From assembly GCA_964559175.1 (NCBI GenBank), contig CAZLGT010000017.1, positions 1 through 64,000 of the forward strand: a stretch of DNA of 64,000 bases, in the 5' to 3' direction. Under the pieces are notes generated by a model. It was not told the DNA's origin. It did no database searches and was given only the letters and a program-made list of their open reading frames with translations. The translations under genes were made by a program, and so were the position numbers. The stretch's first letter is position 1. Each line of letters starts with the position of its first letter. This DNA comes from Mariniphaga sp964559175. GTDB taxonomy: Bacteria; Bacteroidota; Bacteroidia; Bacteroidales; Prolixibacteraceae. Below, piece after piece: positions 18,505 through 26,539 of the stretch.

Positions 18505-19335
18505 ATGATGAATACTGCTCCAATTGGTGTTTTTGACTCAGGTTATGGCGGTTTAACTGTTTTAAAAGAACTCGTTAAATCGCTACCCCGTTACGATTTT
18601 CTCTACCTTGGTGATAATGCACGAACTCCTTATGGAACCAGGTCGTTCAGGGTGGTTTATGAATATACATTACAGGCAGTTAATTATCTGTTCAGCCAAA
18701 ATTGCCCGCTGGTTATCATCGCCTGCAATACGGCATCGGCCAAGGCATTACGGAATATACAACAGCTCGACCTGCCCCGCATCGCACCCGACCGGCGGGT
18801 GTTGGGAGTCATCAGGCCCAGTGTGGAAAAAGTAGCAGAAATAACGCAAAACGGACATGTAGGCGTGTTGGGAACACCGGGAACTATAGCATCAGAATCG
18901 TATCCCATCGAGTTGAAAAAATGGTCGGACGGGAAAGTAAAATCGACCGTGCAGGAGGCTTGTCCGCTGTGGGTTCCACTGGTTGAAAACAACGAAATGA
19001 CCAACGAAGGAGCTGCTTACTTTGTACAGAAAAATATCCGCAATATTCTCAACAAAGATGAAACCCTGGATACCTTGATTTTAGGATGCACACACTATCC
19101 GCTGCTCATGCATCAAATCCGGAAATTTGTTCCGCAACACATTCATATTCTTGAGCAGGGACAAATAGTAGCCGAAAAACTGATGGATTACCTCAACCGG
19201 CATCCCGAAATGGAATCGAGGCTTACCAAAGGCAGTCACATTCATTTTCAAACTACCGAATCAGCCGAAAATTTTAACGATAAAGCAACTCTTTTTATGC
19301 AAAAAGAGGTGAATGCAACATCCATTCACCTCTGA
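18505..19335 (+). CDS. murI: Glutamate racemase
   Basis: The 276-residue enzyme supplies D-glutamate for peptidoglycan. The catalytic cysteines are C74 in ACNTASA and the cysteine of LGCTHYPLL near residue 195; GVFDSGYGGLTVL near the start and GDNARTPYG are also conserved. Two consecutive ATG codons (18505 and 18508) are possible starts. The gene belongs to the phylum's bamA/ompH/murI neighbourhood with glycogen synthase inserted. Its last codons form one arm of a terminator hairpin. Confidence 0.96.
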   Translation: MMNTAPIGVFDSGYGGLTVLKELVKSLPRYDFLYLGDNARTPYGTRSFRVVYEYTLQAVNYLFSQNCPLVIIACNTASAKALRNIQQLDLPRIAPDRRVLGVIRPSVEKVAEITQNGHVGVLGTPGTIASESYPIELKKWSDGKVKSTVQEACPLWVPLVENNEMTNEGAAYFVQKNIRNILNKDETLDTLILGCTHYPLLMHQIRKFVPQHIHILEQGQIVAEKLMDYLNRHPEMESRLTKGSHIHFQTTESAENFNDKATLFMQKEVNATSIHL

Positions 19336-19343
19336 CCTTTTTT
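19305..19343 (+). terminator. Terminator overlapping the end of murI
   Basis: Arms AGAGGTGAATG (19305-19315) and CATTCACCTCT (19323-19333) with a 7-base loop, followed by a run of T from 19338. The hairpin includes the last coding triplets and reaches the stop codon at 19333-19335. Confidence 0.75.
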
Positions 19344-19358
19344 CGCAAAAATGCAATT

Positions 19359-20447
19359 TCAGGAAATCAGTTCCGAAATTACTTTTTTCATTTCGTCGTA
19401 TTGTTCTTCCATACTGGTAAGCAGTTTGTACTGTGCACGGGTGCGCACCAGGTTGTGATCTTCCGATTTTGTTTTGTAATAATTATCGCCATCGATGTAA
19501 TCCATTAAAAACCGGAGCACCTGCTCATAAGTGATGTATCTGGCCGAAAAAGCCAGGTATTCTTTTTCCTTCTGAGTTAAAAACGAACCGGCTTCTTCGA
19601 GGTACCCGCGGGCAAAGGCTTTGAAAATTTCCATGTCCATCGAAACATTGTCCAGATTGGTATCGTCTTCTTTTCCGGTGTTGGTATAATACCGCATAGC
19701 ATCGCCAAAATCGTTCAGTACAGTACTGTTCAAAACCGTGTCCAAATCAATCAAACACAATACTTCGCCTTTCTTATCGAAAAGAATGTTATTGATTTTG
19801 GTATCGTTGTGGCTTACCCGGGTAGGAATGGTTCCATCTTCCACCATTTTCCAGAAATCCATCATCTCGTTCCGGCGGGATTCAATCCAGCTTATCTCTT
19901 CAGCCACTTTTGCTTTCCGCCCCACCGGGTCTCTGCGTAACACATCGTCCCACTGTTCATATCGGATCCGGATGTTGTGAAACCCCGGCAAAATATCGGT
20001 AAGCGGTTCTTTCAAATCGGAAACCAGAGACTGAAATTTGCCGATACCTTTTCCGCCGGCATAAGCCAGCTCAGGAGTTTCAGCAACATCGTAGGCAATG
20101 GTATTATCAATAAACAGGCTAACAGCCCAGTATTCCTCTTCCTCGTCCAGAAAATAAAGTTTCCCGTCGTTGGCAGGAATAACAGTCATTGCTTCGCGCA
20201 TAGGATCGCCCCCGGCTTCTAAAACCTTCGACTTTATGTGGCTGCACACTTTTTCAATGTTTTCCATCATGGCCGGGATGGGCGAAAACACTTTTTTATT
20301 TTTTCGCTGAAGAATATAAGCAGGCGAATCTCCTTCTGTTTTAATAATGAAGGTGTCATTTATAAAACCTTCGCCAAGTGGCACAACTTCTTTTACAATT
20401 CCCTCCAGCCTGAACTGCCGGGCAATTTCTTTTAAATCTGTATTCAT
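19359..20447 (-). CDS. Aminoglycoside phosphotransferase-fold sugar kinase (NahK-like)
   Basis: The 362-residue product has the APH/choline-kinase fold: a GEGFINDTF nucleotide loop near residue 26, the catalytic VSHNDTKINNILF near residue 210 with H-N-D, and the metal-binding LIDLDTV near residue 232. The start at 20447 gives MNTDLKEIARQF; the frame extends 15 codons further into the previous gene and is less likely. It follows a sugar nucleotidyltransferase by 10 bases, which suggests an anomeric sugar kinase such as N-acetylhexosamine 1-kinase feeding it. Substrate is inference. Confidence 0.82.
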   Translation of the reverse strand: MNTDLKEIARQFRLEGIVKEVVPLGEGFINDTFIIKTEGDSPAYILQRKNKKVFSPIPAMMENIEKVCSHIKSKVLEAGGDPMREAMTVIPANDGKLYFLDEEEEYWAVSLFIDNTIAYDVAETPELAYAGGKGIGKFQSLVSDLKEPLTDILPGFHNIRIRYEQWDDVLRRDPVGRKAKVAEEISWIESRRNEMMDFWKMVEDGTIPTRVSHNDTKINNILFDKKGEVLCLIDLDTVLNSTVLNDFGDAMRYYTNTGKEDDTNLDNVSMDMEIFKAFARGYLEEAGSFLTQKEKEYLAFSARYITYEQVLRFLMDYIDGDNYYKTKSEDHNLVRTRAQYKLLTSMEEQYDEMKKVISELIS

Positions 20448-20457
20448 TTCAATTTCA

Positions 20458-21357
20458 TTAAAACAATTTTTGCGGATAATCTCCCGCTTCAATGAGCTTT
20501 TTTAAACGGGCAACCACCCGTGGTTTATCTTCCTTGTAGGTAACGCCAAACCAGGGGGAATCTGCTTTCAATACTTTCACCATAGCTTTATTGTCCCGAA
20601 TCATTTCAAACACTACGGATGGTATATAAATTTCCGATTTCAACTCCCGCCCTTTTTCTTTCAGAAAATCAATAAATTTTTCTTCCAGAATGGGGAAAAC
20701 CGAAGGTTTAAACCCCCAAATATTCATTGAAGCGCTTTCTTCCCCGGTCAACTCTTTTTCGCTTTCGTCGGGTTCAATGGAAATTACCCCGCCTTCTTTT
20801 TTCAGAATTTTGGTTGTTTCCACAATCTTCTGCAAAAAGTCGTTTTCGTCCACCTGACAAATTCCGCGCGATACCGAACCATAATCCGACAAAGTATGCT
20901 TCAGTTTATATCCCACCATGGAATATTCCGCCGGATTTTCCGACGCTGTGAGAAACTCTGCCATTACCCTGTAAGCATTAAATCCGTAGAAATCATCGGC
21001 GTTGAGGGCACAAAAAGGCTCCTTAACCACATTTTTGGCAACCAGAATGGCATGGGCAGTTCCCCAGGGCTTTTCACGTCCATCAGGAACCGTAAATCCT
21101 TCGGGCAGGTTCTCCAACTCCTGATAAACATACTCCACCTCCACTTTCCCATTCAGAATCGGGTCGAACTTTTCTTTGAAAGCATCAGCAAAACTTTCGC
21201 GGATGACGAACACCACTTTGCCAAACCCGGCTTTTATAGCGTCGTAAATGGAATAATCGATGATGGCCTCGCCATTTGGCCCCACAGGTTCTACCTGTTT
21301 TAAACCGCCAAAACGGCTTCCCATGCCTGCTGCAAGTATAAGTAATGTTGGTTTCAT
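20458..21357 (-). CDS. Sugar-phosphate nucleotidyltransferase
   Basis: The 299-residue product opens with LILAAGMGSRFGGLKQ, the G-x-G-T/S-R-x nucleotide-binding signature of NTP transferases, followed by the conserved lysine and the PVGPNGEAIIDYSI segment. The LNADDFYG motif near residue 119 supplies the metal aspartate. Members make NDP-sugars from NTP and sugar 1-phosphate. With the kinase-like gene directly downstream it forms a likely two-step salvage route from free sugar to NDP-sugar. No acyltransferase tail is present. Confidence 0.88.
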   Translation of the reverse strand: MKPTLLILAAGMGSRFGGLKQVEPVGPNGEAIIDYSIYDAIKAGFGKVVFVIRESFADAFKEKFDPILNGKVEVEYVYQELENLPEGFTVPDGREKPWGTAHAILVAKNVVKEPFCALNADDFYGFNAYRVMAEFLTASENPAEYSMVGYKLKHTLSDYGSVSRGICQVDENDFLQKIVETTKILKKEGGVISIEPDESEKELTGEESASMNIWGFKPSVFPILEEKFIDFLKEKGRELKSEIYIPSVVFEMIRDNKAMVKVLKADSPWFGVTYKEDKPRVVARLKKLIEAGDYPQKLF

Positions 21358-21525
21358 CTGACTAAGAATTTAATTTTGATTTTTACCGTTTTTTATTTCG
21401 ATTACGAAAGAAAGAAATCTTTTTGACACTTAAAAATGAAAACAAAAAAAGTTTCTAAATTTTTTAAAAAGAAAAATGCAAATTGATGGATATTTTTAAA
21501 AGAAATGATAAGAAGAACCGAAAAA

Positions 21526-22038
21526 CTATTTGTACCATGAAGCGTATTTGCCATATGACGCTGCAATGCGTTTGATTTCGCCATCGAGCAATTCGGGACT
21601 GATTTCCTTTATTTTTTTTGCCGGAATACCAGCATACACACTTCCGCTCTTAACCACCGTTCCCTTAGTAACTACCGAACCGGCTGCAATTATGGAATTA
21701 CTTTCTACCACAGCATCGTCAAGTACAACGGCGTTCATACCCACCATCACATTGTCGTGAAGCGTACAGCCATGAACAATGGCACCATGGGCAATGGTTA
21801 CATTGCTGCCAATGGTGGTGGGCGATTTTTGGTAAGTGGCATGTATAACCGCATTGTCCTGAATATTCGTGTTGTCCCCGATTTTTATGTAATGAACATC
21901 ACCTCTCAAAACAGCGTTAAACCAAACACTGCAATTATCACCTAATTCCACATCTCCAATCAAAGTGGCCGTTTCGGCAAGAAAGCAGTTTTTACCTAAT
22001 TTCGGTGTTTTTCTATTCAGGGTTTTAATTAGAGCCAT
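21526..22038 (-). CDS. Gamma-carbonic anhydrase-like hexapeptide-repeat protein
   Basis: The 170-residue product is a left-handed beta-helix of hexapeptide repeats (about residues 10-140), of the YrdA/PaaY/CaiE type. GDVHYIKIGDNTNIQD near residue 50 and the histidines of NAVIHA, TIAHGAIVHGC suggest the three zinc ligands of gamma-carbonic anhydrases. Whether it is active cannot be judged, since many YrdA proteins have unknown activity. It is divergent from korA with a 201-base spacer. Confidence 0.85.
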   Translation of the reverse strand: MALIKTLNRKTPKLGKNCFLAETATLIGDVELGDNCSVWFNAVLRGDVHYIKIGDNTNIQDNAVIHATYQKSPTTIGSNVTIAHGAIVHGCTLHDNVMVGMNAVVLDDAVVESNSIIAAGSVVTKGTVVKSGSVYAGIPAKKIKEISPELLDGEIKRIAASYGKYASWYK

Positions 22039-22071
22039 TTTCTGAACATTTAAATTGATTCCAAATATATT

Positions 22072-22079
22072 AAAACCTC
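22072..22079 (-). promoter_or_regulatory. Candidate -7 element for the hexapeptide-repeat gene
   Basis: TATATTTG on the minus strand, an exact TAnnTTTG match 34 bases before the start codon. No clear -33 TTG is present at 19-20 bases. Confidence 0.45.
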
Positions 22080-22121
22080 TAAATAATCAGATATGTCATT
22101 AAATACTTGTTAAATAATGGT

Positions 22122-22129
22122 TACTTTTG
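22122..22129 (+). promoter_or_regulatory. Candidate -7 element for korAB
   Basis: TACTTTTG matches the TAnnTTTG consensus and would give a leader of about 105 bases. The -33 region is weak (TTAA at 22099-22102). Confidence 0.4.
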
Positions 22130-22239
22130 TTAGCATTTAAACACAGAAAAAAGATAGAGCCGATTCTGAAATTATGAATTATTAGTTTTAGGGTCGTTTT
22201 TCTTTTGAATTACATATGTATAACCAAAAAACATTATAA

Positions 22240-24078
22240 ATGAAAGATGCCAAAGTGATTGAGCTGGAAGAAGTGGCCATTCGGTTCTCCGGAGATTCGG
22301 GAGACGGGATGCAATTGACCGGGACATTGTTCTCGGATGCCACTGCGTTGATTGGAAACGACATCTCTACTTTCCCCGACTACCCTTCTGAAATCAGGGC
22401 TCCGCAAGGAACTGTTGGAGGAGTATCGGGATTTCAGGTGCAGTTTGGGCAAAAACAAATAACCACACCGGGCGATTATGCTCATGTGCTTGTTGCAATG
22501 AACCCTGCTGCCATCAAAGCCAACGCGCGATTCATGAATCCGGGCGGAACCATTATTTACGATTCCGATTCCTTTACTGAAAAAAACCTGAATAAGGCAG
22601 GATTTCAAACCAGCGATCCGTTTGCCGAATGCAACCTGGAAGATTTCCGGAAAATTGCAGTTCCTGTAACAAATCTCACCCGGGAAAGTCTGAAAGATTT
22701 CGGACTCGACAATAAAAGTGTACTCCGAAGCAAAAACATGTTTACCCTGGGTTTGGTTTGCTGGATGTTTAACCGTCCGCTTGATTACATCGAAGAATTC
22801 ATCCGGTCGAAATTCGCCAAAAAGCCAGTGGTTGTAGATTCCAACATCAAAGTGCTGCACGACGGGTACAACTACGGCATGAACCTGCAGCACATGACTC
22901 CAACCTACATCGTTCATTCAGCCGATATTGAAAAGGGCATTTACCGCAACATAAACGGCAATCATGCCACTGCCTGGGGTTTCATTGCCGCTGCTGAAAA
23001 AGCCGGCCTCGAGTTGTTTCTCGGCTCCTACCCCATTACTCCGGCAACCGATATTCTGGCCGCACTTTCTGAGCGAAAAGACCTTGGCGTGAAAACTTTT
23101 CAGGCCGAAGATGAAATTGCCGGAATTACTTCAGCCATTGGGGCAGCCTTTGCCGGCGATTTGGCTGTAACCACCACTTCAGGCCCCGGGCTTGCACTGA
23201 AATCGGAAGCCATTGGTCTGGCCGTAATGGCCGAACTTCCGCTGGTCATTGTTAACGTTCAGCGCGGAGGTCCTTCTACCGGACTACCCACAAAAACAGA
23301 GCAATCGGATTTATTGCAGGCCCTTTATGGCCGCAACGGCGAAAGTCCCGTGGTTGTGCTGACCGCCAGCACTCCGTCCGACTGCTTTTTTTATGCATAC
23401 ATAGCGGCAAAAATTGCCCTGGAACGCATGGTTCCGGTTATTTTGCTCACCGACGGATTTTTAGGAAACGGAAGTGAGCCATGGCGTATTCCCGACATGG
23501 CAGAATTGCCTAACATTACCCCTCGTATTGCAAAAGATGCAGCCTCTTTTAAAGCTTACCAGCGAGACGAAAAGCTACTGGCACGTGAATGGGCTTTCCC
23601 CGGAATGCCGGGTTTTGAACACCGCATTGGAGGACTCGAAAAAAATATTTCCGGAACAGTGAGTCACGATCCGGAAAACCACCATAAAAATACAGAATTC
23701 AGGGAAGAGAAAGTTCAGCGAACTGTTGACCTTGTTCCCGATATTGAATTATGCGGCGACGAAGATGGCGACGTGCTGGTTGTTGGCTGGGGAGGCACTT
23801 ACGGGCATCTTATCAGCGCCATAAGAGAACTCAGAAAAGAAGGCAAAAATGTTAGTCTGGCACATTTTAATTACATTAAACCACTACCGAAAAATACCGC
23901 TGAGGTTTTCAAAAAATTCAAAAAAATAATCGTTTGCGAACTGAACCTGGGGCAATTTGCCAATTACCTGCGCGACAGAGTCCCCGGAATTGAATACCAC
24001 CAGCTGAATAAACTAAAAGGATTGCCTTTTACAGTAAATGAAATTAAAGAGGGTGTGAACAAATTACTGGAGGAATAA
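22240..24078 (+). CDS. korA: 2-oxoglutarate:ferredoxin oxidoreductase, alpha subunit (gamma-alpha fusion)
   Basis: The 612-residue product joins the gamma domain (residues about 10-190, opening FSGDSGDGMQLTG) to the alpha domain (about 215-590, GSYPITPATD and TTTSGPGLALKSEAIG). With KorB it converts 2-oxoglutarate and CoA to succinyl-CoA while reducing ferredoxin, or the reverse in reductive carbon flow. The fused arrangement and length are normal for Bacteroidota. korB follows after 3 bases. No ferredoxin-like delta subunit is encoded next to it. Confidence 0.93.
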   Translation: MKDAKVIELEEVAIRFSGDSGDGMQLTGTLFSDATALIGNDISTFPDYPSEIRAPQGTVGGVSGFQVQFGQKQITTPGDYAHVLVAMNPAAIKANARFMNPGGTIIYDSDSFTEKNLNKAGFQTSDPFAECNLEDFRKIAVPVTNLTRESLKDFGLDNKSVLRSKNMFTLGLVCWMFNRPLDYIEEFIRSKFAKKPVVVDSNIKVLHDGYNYGMNLQHMTPTYIVHSADIEKGIYRNINGNHATAWGFIAAAEKAGLELFLGSYPITPATDILAALSERKDLGVKTFQAEDEIAGITSAIGAAFAGDLAVTTTSGPGLALKSEAIGLAVMAELPLVIVNVQRGGPSTGLPTKTEQSDLLQALYGRNGESPVVVLTASTPSDCFFYAYIAAKIALERMVPVILLTDGFLGNGSEPWRIPDMAELPNITPRIAKDAASFKAYQRDEKLLAREWAFPGMPGFEHRIGGLEKNISGTVSHDPENHHKNTEFREEKVQRTVDLVPDIELCGDEDGDVLVVGWGGTYGHLISAIRELRKEGKNVSLAHFNYIKPLPKNTAEVFKKFKKIIVCELNLGQFANYLRDRVPGIEYHQLNKLKGLPFTVNEIKEGVNKLLEE

Positions 24079-24081
24079 AAA

Positions 24082-25143
24082 ATGACAGAACAAAAATATA
24101 CCATCAAAGATTTTAAAAGCGAAAACGAAGTTCGCTGGTGTCCGGGGTGCGGAGATTATGCCATTATGAATGCCGTTCAGCGCACCATGGCCGGCATGGG
24201 AATTCCGAAAGAAAAATTTGCCGTAATCTCAGGCATCGGATGTTCGTCCCGGTTTCCATATTATATGAGCACGTATGGTTTTCACACTATCCACGGAAGG
24301 GCGACAGCAGTAGCTTCGGGTGTAAAAATGGCCAATCCCACGCTGAGCGTATGGGTAATGACCGGCGACGGCGATGCCATGGCCATTGGTGGAAACCACT
24401 TCATTCATACCATCAGGCGGAACATCGATATAAACATTGTACTTTTTAACAACCGTGTTTACGGACTTACCAAAGGACAATACTCTCCCACTTCCGACAG
24501 GGGCTTCAAAAGCAAAACATCGCCCTTTGGAACAATAGAAGACCCGTTTGAACCGGGGCAGCTGGTTATTGGCGCGCGCGGAACATTTTATGCACGCTCC
24601 ATCGACAGCAACCTGAAGCTGAGCGAATCGGTGATGCAGGCCGCTGCTGAACACAAGGGAACATCTATGGTTGAAGTTTTGCAAAACTGCGTGATTTATA
24701 ACAGCGGCGTTCACCGGGACTTAACTGACCCCGATCACCGGGCCGACCGTCAGCTGATTCTGGAACACGGCAAACCAATGCTCTTCGGTGCAGAAAACGA
24801 AAAAGGCATTGTGATGGAAAAAGGCAGGCTGAAAGTGGTAAAAATCGGAGAAAACGGGATTACCTTAGACGACATCCTGGTACATGATGCCAGGGAAGTT
24901 GATCCTTCGCTGCACCTGTCCCTGATCAACATGTCGCTGCCGGAATTTCCGGTTGCATTCGGAGTAATCAGAAGTGTTGACGCTCCGGTTTACGACGTGG
25001 AAATGACAGAGCAAATTAAGAGCGTTCAGCAAACGAGGAAAATTACCTGTATGGATGAACTGATGAAATCGGGCAATACCTGGGAGGTTACCGGAAACGG
25101 AAATGGAAAACCCAAAGACTGTCCGCAAAAAGAATTGAAATAA
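24082..25143 (+). CDS. korB: 2-oxoglutarate:ferredoxin oxidoreductase, beta subunit
   Basis: The 353-residue TPP-binding subunit begins with the iron-sulfur motif WCPGCGDYAIM near residue 19; a third cysteine lies in GIGCSSR near 53. The TPP motif is GDGDAMAIGGNHF near residue 96, ending in the NN pair of VLFNNRVYGLTKGQ. It partners with KorA. Substrate preference for 2-oxoglutarate over other 2-oxoacids is taken from the family and has not been tested. A bidirectional terminator separates it from sucB. Confidence 0.93.
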   Translation: MTEQKYTIKDFKSENEVRWCPGCGDYAIMNAVQRTMAGMGIPKEKFAVISGIGCSSRFPYYMSTYGFHTIHGRATAVASGVKMANPTLSVWVMTGDGDAMAIGGNHFIHTIRRNIDINIVLFNNRVYGLTKGQYSPTSDRGFKSKTSPFGTIEDPFEPGQLVIGARGTFYARSIDSNLKLSESVMQAAAEHKGTSMVEVLQNCVIYNSGVHRDLTDPDHRADRQLILEHGKPMLFGAENEKGIVMEKGRLKVVKIGENGITLDDILVHDAREVDPSLHLSLINMSLPEFPVAFGVIRSVDAPVYDVEMTEQIKSVQQTRKITCMDELMKSGNTWEVTGNGNGKPKDCPQKELK

Positions 25144-25162
25144 TTCAGATATTCTCTATAGT

Positions 25163-25209
25163 AAAAAAGGATGCCTGTTAAAAAAATCAAAAGTAGGCAT
25201 CCTTTTTTT
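25163..25209. terminator. Bidirectional terminator between korB and sucB
   Basis: AAAAAAGGATGCCT and AGGCATCCTTTTTT form a perfect stem around a loop of about 18 bases. A-runs and T-runs on both sides let it serve the convergent korB and sucB transcripts. Confidence 0.85.
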
Positions 25210-25232
25210 ATTCCTGAATCTGAAAAATCCAG

Positions 25233-26528
25233 TTAAATCCCAAGCAATAGTTTTTCAGGTTCTTTCCCCCCTGTAAACATCCGCTCGGGGTGCTCTATGA
25301 ATTCCTTTACTCTAACCAGAAAACCAACAGAATCTTTTCCGTCGATAATACGGTGATCGTAAGAAAGGGCTACATACATCATTGGTCGGATAACCACTTG
25401 TCCGTTAATTGCAACCGGACGATCGACAATGTTGTGCATGCCCAGAATGGCAGATTGTGGTGGATTGATTACCGGTGTTGAAAGCAGTGAACCAAACACT
25501 CCGCCATTGGTAATGGTGAAGGTACCCCCGGTTAATTCGTCAACCGAGATTTTTTTATTCCGGGCTTTTTCAGCCAACTCTTTAATTTCCAGCTCAATCT
25601 GCGGAATGGTTTTGCTTTCGGCATTCCGAACAATGGGAACCATTAAACCTTTGGGTGTGGAAACTGCAATGCCCACATCCACAAACTGAGGCGAAACAAT
25701 TTCATCACCGTCCAACTGCGCATTTACCATGGGGTGAGAGTTCATGGCCAGTGCCACGGCTTTTGTAAAAAAGGACATAAAGCCAAGCTTGAAACCTTGC
25801 ATCTCAACAAACTGCTGCTGGTATTTTTTACGCAGCTCCATTACACTACCCATATCAATTTCGTTGAAAGTGGTAAGCATGGCTGTTTCGTTTTTCACAG
25901 CCACAAGGCGTTCAGCAAGCTTTCTCCGCAGAGGAGTCATTCGGTTCCGGTCAACTTCTCTCGAAGCTTCTTTTGGAGACCTCCATTCACCTTCAGCAGA
26001 ATCACCTGCAACACCCATGGCTGCTTCCACCTCTTTTTTACCTATCCGCTTCAGCCCCTTTATTACATCGTCAATGGATATGCCCTCTTCTTTCATGAAG
26101 GCTTTGGCTACCGGTGTTATCTTTACCTGGTCGTATTCATGCGAAGCCTGTTCATCATTTGTTGGTTTCTTCCCTGGAACTTCACCATCTTTTGCTTCAG
26201 TATCTTTCTGCTCATGTGTTTTTTGATTTTCAGCCTCAGGGGAGGTGCCTTTTTCCTTTGAGTCTTTCTCTTCCGGTTTTTCTTCAGGTTTCATACTGGT
26301 ATCGATGGTGCAAACCACTGCGCCAACCTCCACTGTTTCTCCTTCACCGGTTTTTATGGACAACTTTCCGCTTTCGCCGGCCACAATGGTAAGTGTAGCC
26401 TTATCCGATTCCACTTCGGCTATCTCCTGGTCTTTGTGAACTAATGCCCCGTCTTCAACGAGCCATGAACCGATTTCTACTTCGGTTACCGATTCTCCCG
26501 GACTGGGAACTTTTACTTCTACAATCAT
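25233..26528 (-). CDS. sucB: Dihydrolipoyllysine-residue succinyltransferase, E2 of 2-oxoglutarate dehydrogenase
   Basis: The 431-residue E2 has one lipoyl domain (residues 1-75, lipoylated lysine in VESDKATL), a Glu/Lys-rich linker (about 80-130), a peripheral subunit-binding domain with TPVAKAFMKEEGI (about 137-170) and the catalytic acyltransferase domain (about 200-431) ending with the active-site SYDHRIIDGKD. It passes the succinyl group from E1 to CoA. It follows sucA by 11 bases. E3 (lipoamide dehydrogenase) is not in the window. Confidence 0.96.
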   Translation of the reverse strand: MIVEVKVPSPGESVTEVEIGSWLVEDGALVHKDQEIAEVESDKATLTIVAGESGKLSIKTGEGETVEVGAVVCTIDTSMKPEEKPEEKDSKEKGTSPEAENQKTHEQKDTEAKDGEVPGKKPTNDEQASHEYDQVKITPVAKAFMKEEGISIDDVIKGLKRIGKKEVEAAMGVAGDSAEGEWRSPKEASREVDRNRMTPLRRKLAERLVAVKNETAMLTTFNEIDMGSVMELRKKYQQQFVEMQGFKLGFMSFFTKAVALAMNSHPMVNAQLDGDEIVSPQFVDVGIAVSTPKGLMVPIVRNAESKTIPQIELEIKELAEKARNKKISVDELTGGTFTITNGGVFGSLLSTPVINPPQSAILGMHNIVDRPVAINGQVVIRPMMYVALSYDHRIIDGKDSVGFLVRVKEFIEHPERMFTGGKEPEKLLLGI

Positions 26529-26539
26529 TTTCAGTTTTT

